Notes: a model not told the origin generated them from the letters alone. A DNA stretch of 64,000 bases from a bacterium (GCA_016124895.1 WGMU01000139.1:1-64000), one strand, 5' to 3'; numbered from the stretch's first letter, positions 20,038 to 31,106 are shown. Numbers and translations: made by a program.

Positions 20038-21228
20038 TCAGTTCAGCCGCTCGTAATAACGCAGCATCTCGACGTCGAGCATCTGCAGATTGTCACCGAA
20101 TGCCTCACTGAAGATCTCGACGCGACGATCAGCGGTCAGAGATTTCGAGACGTCATCTTCGGCCATGCGACGGAGAAACTGACCGTACTCGCGCGGACGG
20201 GTTTCAATCAGCCAGAACGAAAGCGCCCAGGCCTGGGCATAGGCATTACCAGCGTCTCTCACAAACGAATCGTCGCTGCGGATGTATTCCGCCAGGTAGT
20301 CCTTTGGCCTCCGGGTTTCGACAAAGCGACGGAAGCCATACAGCCAGCCGGGATTGGCACGGCTGATCGACTGGCCGGAACGCTGCGCCGCCATGCCTGG
20401 AGCTTCAAACACTGTCGCGAGTCCCTCGACGATCCACCGCGGATTGCGACCGACGCGGTTGTGCAACCCCAGGTTGTAGCCCAACTGGTGTGTCGCCTCA
20501 TGAATCATCGTCTCTTTCAGATCGCCGCTGACACCGGGGTTCGCCGCGAACTGATCGACGTGCTGCGGATCAGCGAACGCCCAGTCCCACGGATCGGCGG
20601 TCTGCTCAAAGTGGGTGACGAACGAGCCTGCCCTGCCGGCTTCGCGGGAAGCACTCTGCCGATGATCTTCGTACATGAGCACGCGGTTGTGAGTCGACCA
20701 GTAGTAACCCAGGATGTTCGTATCGATGCGGGCGTTTTCCTTCCGAGCGTACTCAAGAAAGCTGTTTCGATCACGGAAGACAACGGCGATCAGCGGGAAC
20801 TCCGGATCCGGGATCTCGAAACCGCGGACTGAAAAGTACATGTGCAGTCGTCGCCAGGTTTCCTCGAACACGTCGGCATAGGCACTCGCCCGGCCGGCCG
20901 GAGCACAGACGACGTAGTGCCGCGAAGTGCCGACTTCGTAACCCTTGCCGAAGTCTTCGAGCAGCTTTGTGCGGACGCGGTTAAACGGGTGCGGCGCGAA
21001 CGTCGGCGACAGCGTACGGAACCGGACGACCTGATCGGTCTCGACTGTGTGCATCCCTCCGTAGCGGTCGAACAGGACACACCAGCCGCGGCCTTTATCC
21101 ACGACGCGGCCTTCGATCCTGTCGCTCCGCGTTTCGAGTTCGACGAGTGGCTGAGCCGCCACTGGTTTCGAGGCAGGAATTGCCAGCAGACAGAAGCATG
21201 CGGTCGATGTCAGCAGGTGTCGCAGCAT
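20038..21228 (-). CDS. DUF1570-like secreted metalloprotease-like protein
   Basis: 396 residues from ATG 21228; a GTG three codons further upstream is possible. A signal peptide (MLRHLLTSTACFCLLAIPASKPVAAQ) precedes a short beta segment (LETRSDRIEGRVVDKGRGWCVLFDRYGG). The catalytic-type motif MIHEATHQLGYN (HExxH) lies near residue 257, with WIVEGLATVFE downstream, where the glutamate would be the third zinc ligand as in gluzincins. This matches the DUF1570 / peptidase-MA-like pattern seen in planctomycetes. Substrate unknown. Confidence 0.82.
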   Translation of the reverse strand: MLRHLLTSTACFCLLAIPASKPVAAQPLVELETRSDRIEGRVVDKGRGWCVLFDRYGGMHTVETDQVVRFRTLSPTFAPHPFNRVRTKLLEDFGKGYEVGTSRHYVVCAPAGRASAYADVFEETWRRLHMYFSVRGFEIPDPEFPLIAVVFRDRNSFLEYARKENARIDTNILGYYWSTHNRVLMYEDHRQSASREAGRAGSFVTHFEQTADPWDWAFADPQHVDQFAANPGVSGDLKETMIHEATHQLGYNLGLHNRVGRNPRWIVEGLATVFEAPGMAAQRSGQSISRANPGWLYGFRRFVETRRPKDYLAEYIRSDDSFVRDAGNAYAQAWALSFWLIETRPREYGQFLRRMAEDDVSKSLTADRRVEIFSEAFGDNLQMLDVEMLRYYERLN

Positions 21229-21517
21229 GATCTGCACCCGTCAGAAAGCTGTTGCGCGTCGTTCGCCTCCGGGTGCGACAAGACGAAAGCTCCACGATTT
21301 CACTCTAGGTCGAGACCGCGGCGTGGCGGGCAGCAACTCCAGCGGGTGGGCAAGTCAGAGCCGTAATTCGGACGGCGTTTCGCTGCGTCCCGTCGCTGCG
21401 ACTCTTCGTGACGGGCCGGACGCGCATGACAATCCGCTGCGACACGAAATGCCGAACCGCAACGGAAAGCGCCGGGACACGATGTGCCAGCTCCGGCGTC
21501 GTCCAGCGAGGTCAGAT

Positions 21518-22417
21518 TCAGCGCGACTCGCGCCGCTTGCCTTCCTGATACAGCTCTTCCATTTCAAGGATCGAGGCGTCGCGGATGTCACGGCCCTGCG
21601 CGCGCAGCCGATCCTCGATGTAGCGAAAGCGGCGTTCAAACTTGGCATTGCTGCGCCGCAGTGCCTCTTCCGGGTTGATGCCCCAGCGTCGGGCGATATT
21701 GGCAATAACAAACAGAACGTCGCCGAGTTCGCCTTCAATACGATCGCGTCGTGCGGGATCATCGATTCCGGTGTCGGGTGTCCGTTCAGCGTCGACAGTG
21801 GCTGCCATCTGCGGAATACGGCCGTCATGAAACAACTCGTCGGCCAGTTCGTTGACCTCTTCTTCGAGCTTTGCAAACAGCATCGCGCGATGTGGAAAAT
21901 CGTAGCCAACACGTGCCGCTTTCTTCGTGATCCGCGCTGCCCGCGCGAGCCCTGGCAGGTCGACCGGAATTCCATCGAGCACCGAGTCGCGATGCGCCTT
22001 CTCCTCGCGCTTGGCGTTGTCCCAGTGCGTTGAGACGTCCTCGGCTGAACTTGCCTCCGCATCACCAAACACGTGTGGATGCCGACTGATCATCTTCGCG
22101 GTAATGCCTTCGATGACCGGCAGGATGTCGAAGCGTCCCTCATCTTTGGCGATCTGCGCATCGAGTACAACCTGCAACAGGACGTCACCCAGTTCCTCAC
22201 AGATTTCAGCGTCGTCGTCCGAGTCGATGGCAGCGAGCAGTTCGTATGTTTCTTCGAGCGTGTACGGCTTGATTGAACTCAGCGTCTGCTGCCTGTCCCA
22301 GGGGCAACCGTCCGGTGACCGCAGCTTCGCGATTGTCTCACACAGCCGGACAAACGCGTCGGCAACGGCCGCACGATCCGGTACCGCTCCAAACCTTGAC
22401 GGGTCCAGTTCTCTCAT
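21518..22417 (-). CDS. mazG: Nucleoside triphosphate pyrophosphohydrolase MazG
   Basis: Hydrolyses NTPs and dNTPs to monophosphates, a house-cleaning role. 299 residues with two MazG domains. The first has [29 protein letters not shown]...[14 protein letters not shown], the second [16 protein letters not shown]...[19 protein letters not shown], with EExxE and ExxD metal ligands. The ATG at 22417 overlaps the sulfatase stop by four bases (ATGA), so the two are probably translationally coupled, an odd functional pairing. Confidence 0.96.
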   Translation of the reverse strand: MRELDPSRFGAVPDRAAVADAFVRLCETIAKLRSPDGCPWDRQQTLSSIKPYTLEETYELLAAIDSDDDAEICEELGDVLLQVVLDAQIAKDEGRFDILPVIEGITAKMISRHPHVFGDAEASSAEDVSTHWDNAKREEKAHRDSVLDGIPVDLPGLARAARITKKAARVGYDFPHRAMLFAKLEEEVNELADELFHDGRIPQMAATVDAERTPDTGIDDPARRDRIEGELGDVLFVIANIARRWGINPEEALRRSNAKFERRFRYIEDRLRAQGRDIRDASILEMEELYQEGKRRESR

Positions 22418-24204
22418 TCGTTACTTCCCGCTTTCCCGGTTGATGCGTCCGCCAGACGTCGCAGAAAGATTCGGTTCAGACGCAGTAGCTCGTCGCCCTG
22501 AGCGTCGACGACTTCGGCCTTTAATTCGGCTGACCCCGGTTGAATATCGAGCGTGCCAACGGAGACTCGCTCAAAGACGTCAGCGGTTGGCGTTGGCGGC
22601 GGGCTGCACTCCAGTGAGGCTTCGCCGACGCTCAGCCGCAGCGTACCTCGATCTCGACTCAAGCGGGCATAACTAATCTCGACGGCGTAACGGCCACCGT
22701 GCAGAACGTCGAGTTTCCAGTCGGCGTGCTCGCCCGGAGTCTTCCAGCCTTCGATGGTGTCCCAGTCGTAACCTCGAAACACGTACTCGATGTTTTCACC
22801 GTGCCACGTCGCCCAGCTCGGCTGGATCTCGACGAGCGGCTCGGCCGGATGCCCGACGGGGATCGGTACGGGTTCGTACGCCACGCCGTCGGTAACGTCC
22901 TCAAACCAGCGGACGAATTCGTTCCGCAGCCGCTCGGCAGTTTCAGGCTGCTGCGCAAAGACGTTGTGCGTCTCACCGGGATCGTTTGCCAGGTCAAACA
23001 GCCGCCAGTTCTTCCGGCTGCCCTGCTGGCCCGCGCCGACCTGGCACAGCAGCTTCCAGCGCTGATCGGAGATCGACCAGCGATTGTCGGGATTTGGGAA
23101 GTAGCGATCCCAGGCGTGATAGACATACTCGTGATGCTGCTCGCCCTGCCCGGTCTTGAGCAACGGCAGCAGGCTCCTGCCGTCGATCTCCCGGTCATTT
23201 GGAACGTCGACTCCGGCGAGTTCGCAGAAGGTCGGAAACAGATCCACGTGCGAGCACTGAGCGTCGATCTTCGCTCCGGCCGGAAAGCGTCCCGGCCAGC
23301 GAACGAACAGCGGCACGCGCACTCCGCCTTCGTAAACCGAGGCCTTGTTGCCGTTCAGCCCGGCCTTGAAGTGCCTGCTGACACCGCCGTTATCGGTCAT
23401 GAACAGGACGACCGTGTTCTCGGTCTCGCCAAGCTCGTTCAGCCGGGTGAGCAACCGTCCGAGGTTCTGATCGATGATGTCGATCATCGAGTAAATCCGA
23501 GCCTCGCGCAGGACCAGCCCCTTCTTCAGGTACTTCTCAATCAGGGCGTCGCCGCGAGCCTGTCCGTCGTGACTGGTGCCGACGACCCAGGGAGAGTGCG
23601 GCGCGTTCAGCGGCAGGTAACAGAACCACGGCTGCTCGGAATCGTGCTCGATGAACTCAATGGCCGCGTCAGTAAACAGATCCGTCACATACTTCCGAGC
23701 CTCGACCGGCTTCCCGTTATGGACAAGCTGGTCCGGGTAGTCGTATTCGTCGATGTGCCCGTGATAGTGGCCGAGGAATTCATCAAAGCCGCGATGTTGC
23801 GGCTGATACGGCGCGTACTTGCCGAGATGCCACTTGCCGAAAATCCCAGTCCGATAGCCGGCCCGCTTCAGCATCTGAGCAATCGTCATTTCATTGATGC
23901 CCAGTGTGTCGCCGCCGAATCGCGTGTTGTACAGCCCCGTCCGAAAACAGTACCGCCCCGTCATCAGCCCGGCTCGCGTCGGCGCGCAGACCGGAGCCGC
24001 ATAGAAACGGGTAAAGTCAACGCCCTCGCGCGCCAGCCGATCCATCACCGGCGTCTCGATATCCTGGTTGCCTCGCATCCCGACATCCCACCAGCCCTGG
24101 TCGTCAGTCAGAACAAACAGAATGTTGGGCTGCATGGCGGCGAAGACGTTGCCGCTGAGCATGACAAGAATCTGCGTTACCAGAACGTAAGTCACCGATT
24201 TCAT
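22414..24204 (-). CDS. Secreted sulfatase (arylsulfatase family)
   Basis: Hydrolyses sulfate esters, probably on sulfated polysaccharides, outside the cytoplasm. 596 residues. A signal peptide ([22 protein letters not shown]) precedes [17 protein letters not shown], the metal-binding start of sulfatases. The formylglycine signature is CAPTR at 73-77 followed by [18 protein letters not shown] and FMTDNGG (second metal-ligand region) are present. The C-terminal 80 residues (about 500-590) form a beta-rich domain. Maturation needs a formylglycine-generating or anaerobic maturase, not seen in this window. Abundant sulfatases are typical of planctomycetes. Confidence 0.95.
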   Translation of the reverse strand: MKSVTYVLVTQILVMLSGNVFAAMQPNILFVLTDDQGWWDVGMRGNQDIETPVMDRLAREGVDFTRFYAAPVCAPTRAGLMTGRYCFRTGLYNTRFGGDTLGINEMTIAQMLKRAGYRTGIFGKWHLGKYAPYQPQHRGFDEFLGHYHGHIDEYDYPDQLVHNGKPVEARKYVTDLFTDAAIEFIEHDSEQPWFCYLPLNAPHSPWVVGTSHDGQARGDALIEKYLKKGLVLREARIYSMIDIIDQNLGRLLTRLNELGETENTVVLFMTDNGGVSRHFKAGLNGNKASVYEGGVRVPLFVRWPGRFPAGAKIDAQCSHVDLFPTFCELAGVDVPNDREIDGRSLLPLLKTGQGEQHHEYVYHAWDRYFPNPDNRWSISDQRWKLLCQVGAGQQGSRKNWRLFDLANDPGETHNVFAQQPETAERLRNEFVRWFEDVTDGVAYEPVPIPVGHPAEPLVEIQPSWATWHGENIEYVFRGYDWDTIEGWKTPGEHADWKLDVLHGGRYAVEISYARLSRDRGTLRLSVGEASLECSPPPTPTADVFERVSVGTLDIQPGSAELKAEVVDAQGDELLRLNRIFLRRLADASTGKAGSNE

Positions 24205-24450
24205 TCGACTGTCGTTTCAGATTGAGGAGACAGGACTGCCAAACTGTAGTCCGGTAACTACCTTTGGTTTTTCGCAATTCATTGCAACCACAGAGGCTGC
24301 GACAGCAACTTATCTGGCGGCAACAGGTTGCGTTTGTCACGGGTAGCCAGCGGCAGTCATCAGTGACCAGCAATGGTCAAGGAGCCTGGCACACTGTGCC
24401 GTTCGAAACAACCTGCCTCGAAGCCCTCCGTAAACACTCGGAGGTTTGAC

Positions 24451-25213
24451 ATGACGCGTCACAAGTTGTCTACGGACCAGCGGTCGCAAGCACGGGCGTC
24501 GCGCGGCGATTTACGCGCGGTACAGCTCACGGTTTCAGCACTCGATCGATGACCAGGTTCGCACGTGCCGCGAGTGGGCTGAGCGGGCTGGCCTCAAAGT
24601 TGTCGAGATTTTTTCTGATGAAGCCGTCACGGGAAAGAGTTCCCGTCGACGCGGGCTGCGGGAACTGCGAGAGTCGCTTGAACGCAATCGCGCTGACGTC
24701 GTCGTGATTTTCATGACCAACCGACTGTACCGCAAAATGTACCAGTCTCTGGCGTTCGTCGAGGAGGAGATCGTCGACCGTGGCAAGCGGTGCGTCTTCG
24801 TGCAATCCGGGATCGACACGGCTGACGCGGACGACTGGCGGCAGCGGATTCAGCTTCACGCACCGATCGACAAATTCCTCGTTCAGACGATCGGCAAACA
24901 CGTGCATGCCGCTGCGCAGGTACTCAAAGAATTGACCGTCACACTCGGTGACGAAAACATGTCGGGGATCGTTATTGACAGCGGGAGCCTGAAGTCGATG
25001 GACTTCACGATCAATGGCGACATCAACCTCTTCAAGATGACGGCGAGTCCGAAGGATCTGCGCGTTCACAACCGATGTTTACCCGCAGGAGGCTTTCTCA
25101 CGCCAGGCCGCTTCCAGAATCCCCCGGAAAAACAGCCACCAACCGCGGAGGCAGGCGAGTTACGCCCCTCAGGCAGAACCTCACCTCGCGCCAGCCAGCC
25201 CTCATCTCACTAA
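24451..25213 (+). pseudogene. Frameshifted serine recombinase (resolvase family) remnant
   Basis: An ATG at 24451 with GGAGG 6 bases upstream begins MTRHKLSTDQRSQARASRG. The family sequence AAIYARYSSRFQHSIDDQVRTC...FSDEAVTGKSSRRRGLRELRE continues in the next frame from about 24500, so one base is lost or gained near 24495-24510. The resolvase catalytic serine is in YARYSS. After the catalytic domain (to about 24920) the sequence VTLGDENMSGIVIDSGSLKSMDF... does not look like the recombinase DNA-binding domain, and the frame stops at 25213. The total is about half the length of large serine recombinases. Inactive remnant of a mobile element. A frame on the opposite strand is a shadow. Confidence 0.8.
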
Positions 25214-25296
25214 GAGGCCGGTAAACAAGTACGCTGACACCAACGCGTAACGTCGCCACCCGGTTACTCTCAACGTTCTGTCACCAGGAAAAAACC

Positions 25297-26097
25297 ATGT
25301 CTCAAAGCACTGCTAACCGATTCCATCCAGGGCAATGGACCCCTTTGACATGGTTCGCGGTTTTGCTTTGGACTTGGAAACCGATCGTGTTGAATTACCC
25401 ACCAGCCGTGTCTTATTCGGAAGATCCGGTTACCGGGCAATTCTCGGTTCCTACTCACTACAAAAACCTCTCTGAGATTCCTTTTCCGGTTGGCTGGCCG
25501 CTGTACTACGTGAAACCGAGCTACCTTACTGCTCCCTCCGTGGCCCCCATGATGCCTGTCGGAGCGCCGCTGCCACCGCCGGCGCCGTCGAGTATTCATC
25601 CGTTTGCGCTGGTCGCAAACGTTTTGCTTGTCGGCATTGCAATAGCAGCGCTTGTTTATTTCCTTCAGAAGACCACGTATCGCTTTGCATTGTTGTTCCT
25701 TTTGGGCGTCGTGGTGGCGGTTCCCTTAGGCATCGGGTTGGGTCGGTTCGTTGCGATGTTCGGTGGATACAGCGCGGCCCACTGGGTGGTCCACTGGTAC
25801 TGGATTGCCGTGTATTTCTCACCTGTGCCCGCCGCTCTTGCGGTGAGGTATTCGATCTTCCAGCGAATGGAATGGTCGCGTTTTCGCTCCATGTGGAACC
25901 GTGGTCGGCGCTCCTGCGGCGAATACGAAAATGCCGAGGACGCAATTAGCGTCGCATCGAAACTGGAGATGCTTGGAGACTGGACCGCTTCAATTGACTT
26001 GTACCGGTACGCCGCTGAACGCTGGCCAGAGCACACGAGGTATGTCCAGAATTGCATTGACCGGGTCACCGAGAAGCAATCTCTGGCTCAAGGTTAG
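25297..26097 (+). CDS. Hypothetical membrane protein with C-terminal helical repeat
   Basis: 266 residues; ATG 25297 with AGGAAA just upstream. Hydrophobic spans near 15-33 (PLTWFAVLLWTWKPIVL), 102-120 (FALVANVLLVGIAIAALVYF), 126-150 (FALLFLLGVVVAVPLGIGLG) and 160-180 (VVHWYWIAVYFSPVPAALAV). A Pro-rich linker lies near 80-98. Residues 213-262 (EDAISVASKLEMLGDWTASIDLYRYAAERWPEH) resemble one tetratricopeptide-type helix pair facing the cytoplasm. No family recognised. It follows the recombinase remnant and may be accessory DNA. Confidence 0.65.
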   Translation: MSQSTANRFHPGQWTPLTWFAVLLWTWKPIVLNYPPAVSYSEDPVTGQFSVPTHYKNLSEIPFPVGWPLYYVKPSYLTAPSVAPMMPVGAPLPPPAPSSIHPFALVANVLLVGIAIAALVYFLQKTTYRFALLFLLGVVVAVPLGIGLGRFVAMFGGYSAAHWVVHWYWIAVYFSPVPAALAVRYSIFQRMEWSRFRSMWNRGRRSCGEYENAEDAISVASKLEMLGDWTASIDLYRYAAERWPEHTRYVQNCIDRVTEKQSLAQG

Positions 26098-26213
26098 TTC
26101 CGCACGTTATGCGATGAGGTCGCCGGGGATCAGCGGTGAGATGGTTGGGAAGGATTCGGTGGCGGCGCTGACTCTGTAGATCTGGCCCAGAGCGAAACCG
26201 CCGCCAGCGAGCA

Positions 26214-28772
26214 TCAGGCTGTGGCCGTCGTTTCTGTGGTCGCGGCTGGCGTTGTCGCCTCTTCATTCACCGCGGCATCAATCGACGGTTCAGGACGCTG
26301 CGGTTTTGGTGAACGCATCGAGCGGCGGGGCGGGGGCGGCTCTTCCGATGAGAGGTACTCGCCGTACGTGTCGCGGTAGCTGTAGCCCTCGGATTCGGCG
26401 TCCGTCCCGTTACAGACCAGTCCGACGACACGGATGTTGTTGGTCATCAGGATTTCGGTCGAACGTTTCGCAGTGTTGCGTTTGTTCTTGCTCATTCGCA
26501 GAACGAGGATCAGTCCGTCGGTGTGCTGCGCAACGATGCACGGATCGCTGACGGCCAGCAGCGGCGGCGTGTCGATCAGCACCAGATCGAACTCCTGCTC
26601 GGCTTCATGCAGCATGCGCGAGAACTGCCGCGAGGCCAGCAGTTCGGCGGGATTCGGTGGCGCGTCGCCGCAGGTGAGGATCGACAGACCGTCCGCCGCC
26701 GTGTGCTGAGCCGCGGTCAGCAGATCGATTTCGCCAGCCAGCACATCGGTCACTCCGATGCTGCGTCGCAGACCGAACAGCGTATGCAGCGTCGGCCGCC
26801 GCAGATCGCAGTCGATCAGCAGCACCTGCCGGCCGGACTGAGCCATCGCAATCGCCAGGTTCGCGATCAGCGTGCTCTTACCGTCCCCCGGTTCCGGACT
26901 CGTGACCTGAATCACGTTGTGGCCGTCCGGCACGGAGACACTAAATGCCGTTCGTACCGAGCGATACGCCTCGGCTTCGGGCGAGCCCGGCCGGTGGAAG
27001 TAACACAACGCCGGCTGCAGCGGACTGCCGGGGATACCGCGAGCGTTCGCGTTGTAAGCCGGCACCGTTCCGAGGATTGGCAGCGGAATGCTCTCGCGGA
27101 TTTCGTCGACCGATTTGAGCGACGTGTCGCTCCATTCGCGCACGAAGATCAGAGTGCTCAGCAGTCCCATCACGGCGACCAGTCCAGCACCGTACAGCTT
27201 GGCGATCCGCTTGAGTGAGAGTTCGACTTTGGCCGGAGCAATGACCTTCAGCGAGTAACCCAGGTTTTCCTTCTGCAGGTCGAGTTTCGCCGCGTCAACC
27301 TGCAGTGCGTTCCACAGACCGTGCAGGCGGTCAAGGTCGTCGTTGAAGCGGCGATCTTCGTCGAGGAACTTCGACAGCGTCCGGGCCTTCTCGAATTCGT
27401 CCCTGTAGAGTCGTTCGATTTCCTTCTCACGCAGTCCGGCTGCGTCAAGCTGCTGCCTCAGCGACGCGAGGTAAACGTCGACGACATCGAGCCCGTTGAC
27501 CGTTTTCGCGAGCGATTGAGATTCGGCGACGCCTCCCGATCCAGGCAGTGCAGGCAGGCCGGTGGCGGGATCGACGAGTTGTGACTCGCCGGGAATCGGA
27601 ATGCCGCGCTGCCGGTAATAGCCCTTCAGCGTAGCGATCTGCTGACGTGTCGCGCGGACTTCCGGCCAGTCCGCGCCGTATTCCTGCAGCAGTTGCTGCT
27701 CTTTGAGCATCAGTGGCAGAAGCTGGCCATCGAGTGAACTCTGCGAGTTCGATCCACCTCCGAGGACGCCGCCTGCGCCGGAGCCCGACGCTGCGCTGCC
27801 ACTGCGGACCTGCAGCGCCGAGAAGAGCTGGATCATCGTCGCGAGTTCTTCGCGCGAACGCCCGGAGGCAATCTGTCGTTCGACGGCTTGAATGTTGCCC
27901 TGGATCTCGGCTTTCTGAACCAGCAGAAGCTGCTGTTCTTTCTCCAGTGCTTCCAGCTTTTCCTGATGGACGTTCGTTGCGACGGAAACGCGTTCGCCTT
28001 TGGGGCCTCGGACCGGCGCCTTGAGATGAATCGGCGCCGTCTGCCGAAACCGTTCGTATTCAGCTTCCTTCCCTTCAATCTTCTGCAGCAGATCGCTCGT
28101 GTTCTGCGCGACGAACTGTTTCAGCTCGCTGACATTCTCATCGCGGTCAGCAATCAGGTAATCGTGGTACGCATCGATGATCGCGTCGTTGATTGTCCGT
28201 ACGTCGTCCCTGCTCGAATTCTTCATCGTTACGTCCAGGACGTTGAGCATTGAACGATCAGTTCCCGCGCTGCGTTTGACGGTCAGTTCGTCGAGCAGGT
28301 CTTCGACGATGTCTTTCGACTTCCGCAGAGATCCCAGTTCGTTGAGCTGGTGTTTCGCGACGGCCTGTTCGACGATCAGCGGACTCATGATCAACGCAAT
28401 ATGTTCGCCGCGTTCGCCGAACGTTTCGACCGGCTGATGATTGCTGGTCGGACTGGCCGCTCGCCGGGAAACGAGGATTCGCGACGTCGCGGTGTATTCC
28501 GGTCCGAACTTCAGATACAGCACGTGCCCAAGCATCAGCCCGGAGATGACACCGCAGACAATCCACAGCGCGTAGCGTCGCGTCAGGCCGACATAGTCGA
28601 TCGTGCCGCCACGCCACACGATGCTGGACGAGGTCACGTTACCAGCCGGATTCGCAACCGCTGGCCCGTTGGCCGTCGTCTCGTTGCTGACGCCCGACAG
28701 TGCCGCCTGCTGCTGACTCGGCAGTTTCGAGATATCGAACGGTTGATCGAAATCGTTGTCTCGTGTGCTCAT
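26214..28772 (-). CDS. Wzc-like polysaccharide biosynthesis tyrosine autokinase
   Basis: Controls chain length and export of exopolysaccharide at the inner membrane. 852 residues from ATG 28772. The Wzz-type N-terminus has a first span near 67-86 ([20 protein letters not shown]), a long coiled-coil periplasmic region, and a second span near 565-585. The C-terminal BY-kinase domain has Walker [20 protein letters not shown] (about 623-641), Walker A' [14 protein letters not shown] and Walker [11 protein letters not shown]. The C-terminal tyrosines ([14 protein letters not shown]) are likely autophosphorylation sites. It overlaps the upstream epimerase gene by four bases (ATGA). Confidence 0.94.
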   Translation of the reverse strand: MSTRDNDFDQPFDISKLPSQQQAALSGVSNETTANGPAVANPAGNVTSSSIVWRGGTIDYVGLTRRYALWIVCGVISGLMLGHVLYLKFGPEYTATSRILVSRRAASPTSNHQPVETFGERGEHIALIMSPLIVEQAVAKHQLNELGSLRKSKDIVEDLLDELTVKRSAGTDRSMLNVLDVTMKNSSRDDVRTINDAIIDAYHDYLIADRDENVSELKQFVAQNTSDLLQKIEGKEAEYERFRQTAPIHLKAPVRGPKGERVSVATNVHQEKLEALEKEQQLLLVQKAEIQGNIQAVERQIASGRSREELATMIQLFSALQVRSGSAASGSGAGGVLGGGSNSQSSLDGQLLPLMLKEQQLLQEYGADWPEVRATRQQIATLKGYYRQRGIPIPGESQLVDPATGLPALPGSGGVAESQSLAKTVNGLDVVDVYLASLRQQLDAAGLREKEIERLYRDEFEKARTLSKFLDEDRRFNDDLDRLHGLWNALQVDAAKLDLQKENLGYSLKVIAPAKVELSLKRIAKLYGAGLVAVMGLLSTLIFVREWSDTSLKSVDEIRESIPLPILGTVPAYNANARGIPGSPLQPALCYFHRPGSPEAEAYRSVRTAFSVSVPDGHNVIQVTSPEPGDGKSTLIANLAIAMAQSGRQVLLIDCDLRRPTLHTLFGLRRSIGVTDVLAGEIDLLTAAQHTAADGLSILTCGDAPPNPAELLASRQFSRMLHEAEQEFDLVLIDTPPLLAVSDPCIVAQHTDGLILVLRMSKNKRNTAKRSTEILMTNNIRVVGLVCNGTDAESEGYSYRDTYGEYLSSEEPPPPRRSMRSPKPQRPEPSIDAAVNEEATTPAATTETTATA

Positions 28773-29740
28773 CGTTGCCCCGTTGTCGCACAGGCAGTTG
28801 CGCGAGCCTGCGCGGCGTAGTAGTCGATCGTCGGCTTGAGTCCTTCGCGCCAGTGGATGCGGCCTTCGTATCCCAGATCGCGCTGCGTCGCCGAGATATC
28901 CGCCCACGAGTGTTTGATGTCGCCCGGCCGCACGTCGGCAAAGTTCGGTGCGAACTCGACATCGAGTTGCCGGCAGATCTCATTGAGCAGGTCGAGCAGA
29001 CTCAGTGACTCGCCGCAGCCGACGTTGTAGACATTGCCGGAAACGCCGTTTGCATGAGCGGCTTTGAGGTTCGCCTCGACAGCATTGCCGACGTACGTGA
29101 AGTCACGTGACTGCTGCCCGTCGCCAAAGATCGTCGGCTGCCGGCCTTCGACGAGTGCCGAAACAAACAGTGGAATCACCGCCGAGTACGGGCTGTTCGG
29201 ATCCTGCCGCGGTCCGAAGATATTGAAGTACCGCAGGCGGACGGTTTCGATGTCGAACGAGTGGGCGAACGCCTCGCAGTACAGTTCGCCGGCCAGCTTC
29301 GCGGCGGCGTATGGCGAGAGCACCTGCGGCAACTGCGATTCGCGTTTCGGCATCTGGGGATCGTTGCCATACGCGCTGCTTGACGCCGCGTAGACAAGCC
29401 GTCTGACGCCGGCTTTTGCTGCTGCGTTCAACAGCGTCAGTGTGCCGGTCACGCAGGCACGATGGGTATCGAGCGGCCGTTCGATGCTCAATGGAACGGA
29501 TGCCAGCGCTGCCTGATGGAACACAATCTCGACGCCGCTCACCGCCTGCGTGCAGGCGACCGGATCGGCGACGTCACCGTGAATGAACTCATAAGCGTCG
29601 TCATTGAGATGTCGCAGATTCTGCAGCGTCCCGGCGCACAGATTGTCGAGCACGCGAACGGTGTGTCCGTCGTTGACGAGCTGTGTCACGAGGTGCGAGC
29701 CGATGAAGCCGGCGCCGCCTGTCACGAGATAAGTCGTCAC
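28769..29740 (-). CDS. NAD-dependent sugar-nucleotide epimerase/dehydratase
   Basis: Short-chain dehydrogenase of the extended type acting on UDP-sugars; 323 residues. I start at GTG 29740, with AGGAG 8 bases upstream and [18 protein letters not shown] (Rossmann GxxGxxG) straight after. The upstream in-frame extension to 29857 lacks family sequence. The catalytic region is ASSSAYG and [11 protein letters not shown] (Y-x-x-x-K). The [23 protein letters not shown] region resembles WbpP-type UDP-GlcNAc/UDP-GlcNAcA 4-epimerases; exact substrate uncertain. Coupled to the Wzc-like gene, so it likely supplies precursors for the exported polysaccharide. Confidence 0.9.
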   Translation of the reverse strand: MTTYLVTGGAGFIGSHLVTQLVNDGHTVRVLDNLCAGTLQNLRHLNDDAYEFIHGDVADPVACTQAVSGVEIVFHQAALASVPLSIERPLDTHRACVTGTLTLLNAAAKAGVRRLVYAASSSAYGNDPQMPKRESQLPQVLSPYAAAKLAGELYCEAFAHSFDIETVRLRYFNIFGPRQDPNSPYSAVIPLFVSALVEGRQPTIFGDGQQSRDFTYVGNAVEANLKAAHANGVSGNVYNVGCGESLSLLDLLNEICRQLDVEFAPNFADVRPGDIKHSWADISATQRDLGYEGRIHWREGLKPTIDYYAAQARATACATTGQR

Positions 29741-30022
29741 CGTTGTGTCTCCTGAATCGGGCGAAGGATCGGCAGTTTTCTCCGCGTCGGAGTTCGTCTG
29801 CAGGGCGCAGCGCAACGACGACCGCGGCGCAGATTCTCCGACGATTGACTTTAACACCCGGAAATGTCTCGTGAGGCAGAGGATTCCGACTGTTCCGGAA
29901 ATCCTCGCCGGGCCGGACAGTTCACGCAGCTTCGGCCGACTGCTCGTTCGCTTCGGTCGGCGTGACCGTTACGATCGGATCCGCAGACTGACTACTGAGA
30001 CGCCTCAGCTTGGAACGCCGCC

Positions 30023-30919
30023 ATGCCGATCCCCGCCAGTAACCCGATCATCAACGTTCCCATGGCAACCCCGTTTGACGAACGGGACCGCGTTGACCAC
30101 GAAGCACTGGTTCACAACGTCGAGCTGTGGATGAAGACGCCGCTGGCCGGCTTTCTGGTCGGTTCGCAGACCGGCGAAGAATGGTTTCTCAGCGAGCCGG
30201 AAAAGCTGCAGATTACGCGCACGGTCGCGGACTGGCTGACGGGCGATCGTTTCGTCATGGGCGGAATCGACTGCCCGTCCGTGACGGAAACACTTCGTCG
30301 GGCAGATGCCTTCGCAGAAGCCGGAGCCGAAATGGTCCGCATTCGCTTCCCGCGCGGCGAACATCTGATCGACGACTACTTCTCCGCGGTCCTGCCTCGT
30401 TGTCCGGTGCCCGTGCTGCTGATGCACCAGTGCGAGCCCGAACGTTTCGGCATGGCGGGCCGACCGGCCGCGTCACCGGAAGTGCTCGGCCGAATCTGCA
30501 GCATGGACAACGTCTTCGGCTACGTGACAGATCACGACATGCGATTCGAAGCTCGTGTCCGGCATCACGTGCCGGCGGATCGTCGCTTCTGGATCTGTAA
30601 CGGGAGCCTGATCGTGCAGGGGACTCTGATTGGCTGTAACGGGACGACGACCGCGTTCTCGAACGTCTGGCCCGCCGCGCTCGACGAGTTGCTCCGTCTG
30701 GGCATGGCCGGCCGGTTTGAAGAGGCGATGCCGCTGCAGCACAAACTGCAGAAGATCGATTCGGTCATGCTTCCATGGCTGGCGGCCGGAGTGAAGGCCG
30801 CACTGAAGCTGCTTGGCTTTAAAGGCATGAGACCACGCCTGCCGACACAGCCGATGCCGGACGACGCAGTTGCCGAACTCGAAACCGTGATGCGCGAAAC
30901 GGGACTGCTGACTGACTGA
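30023..30919 (+). CDS. Dihydrodipicolinate synthase family protein lacking the catalytic lysine
   Basis: 298 residues with DapA/NAL-type barrel features: NVPMATPFDERDRVDHEALVHNVE at the start, LVGSQTGEEWFLSEPEKLQI (equivalent of the G-T-T-G-E region). At the place of the YNxP motif it has LLMHQCEPERFG, and where the family has the Schiff-base lysine (G-I-K) it has VFGYVTDHDM, so both catalytic residues appear replaced. It may be a non-aldolase member or bind ligand only. Substrate unknown. It stands alone between the divergent epimerase gene and a palindromic element. Confidence 0.83.
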   Translation: MPIPASNPIINVPMATPFDERDRVDHEALVHNVELWMKTPLAGFLVGSQTGEEWFLSEPEKLQITRTVADWLTGDRFVMGGIDCPSVTETLRRADAFAEAGAEMVRIRFPRGEHLIDDYFSAVLPRCPVPVLLMHQCEPERFGMAGRPAASPEVLGRICSMDNVFGYVTDHDMRFEARVRHHVPADRRFWICNGSLIVQGTLIGCNGTTTAFSNVWPAALDELLRLGMAGRFEEAMPLQHKLQKIDSVMLPWLAAGVKAALKLLGFKGMRPRLPTQPMPDDAVAELETVMRETGLLTD

Positions 30920-30978
30920 GCTGAGTTTCCGAATCTCCATGCTGATTGCGGGCATCCGACATCATTCGCATTTCTTAA

Positions 30979-31106
30979 ATGGACAGCGCCACTTTCGATC
31001 GCCGTACAAGCACGAAGCGCAAGCGAGTGAATCAGTTACGTCAACCACACTCGCTTGCGCGTCGTGCTTGTATTCTCGGGTCTTGCGACAAAGTGGCGCT
31101 GTCCAA
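30979..31106. repeat. MITE-like nested palindrome between convergent genes
   Basis: Outer arms GGACAGCGCCACTTT (30981-30995) and its exact complement (31090-31104), and inner arms 31006-31029 and 31048-31071 that pair at 23 of 24 positions. The inner arm core is CACGAAGCGCAAGCGAGTG. The ends are TTAAAT and AATTA. It abuts the rsmD stop codon. Strong cruciform or hairpin potential; it may serve as a two-way terminator. It has the form of a non-autonomous element, with no coding content. Confidence 0.85.

Noticed and set aside
22699-24225. 508-codon open frame on the plus strand opposite the sulfatase
   Set aside because: Shadow of the sulfatase; no ribosome site and no domain.
24527-25069. 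180-codon open frame on the minus strand across the recombinase remnant
   Set aside because: The plus-strand translation matches a serine recombinase; the minus frame has no features.
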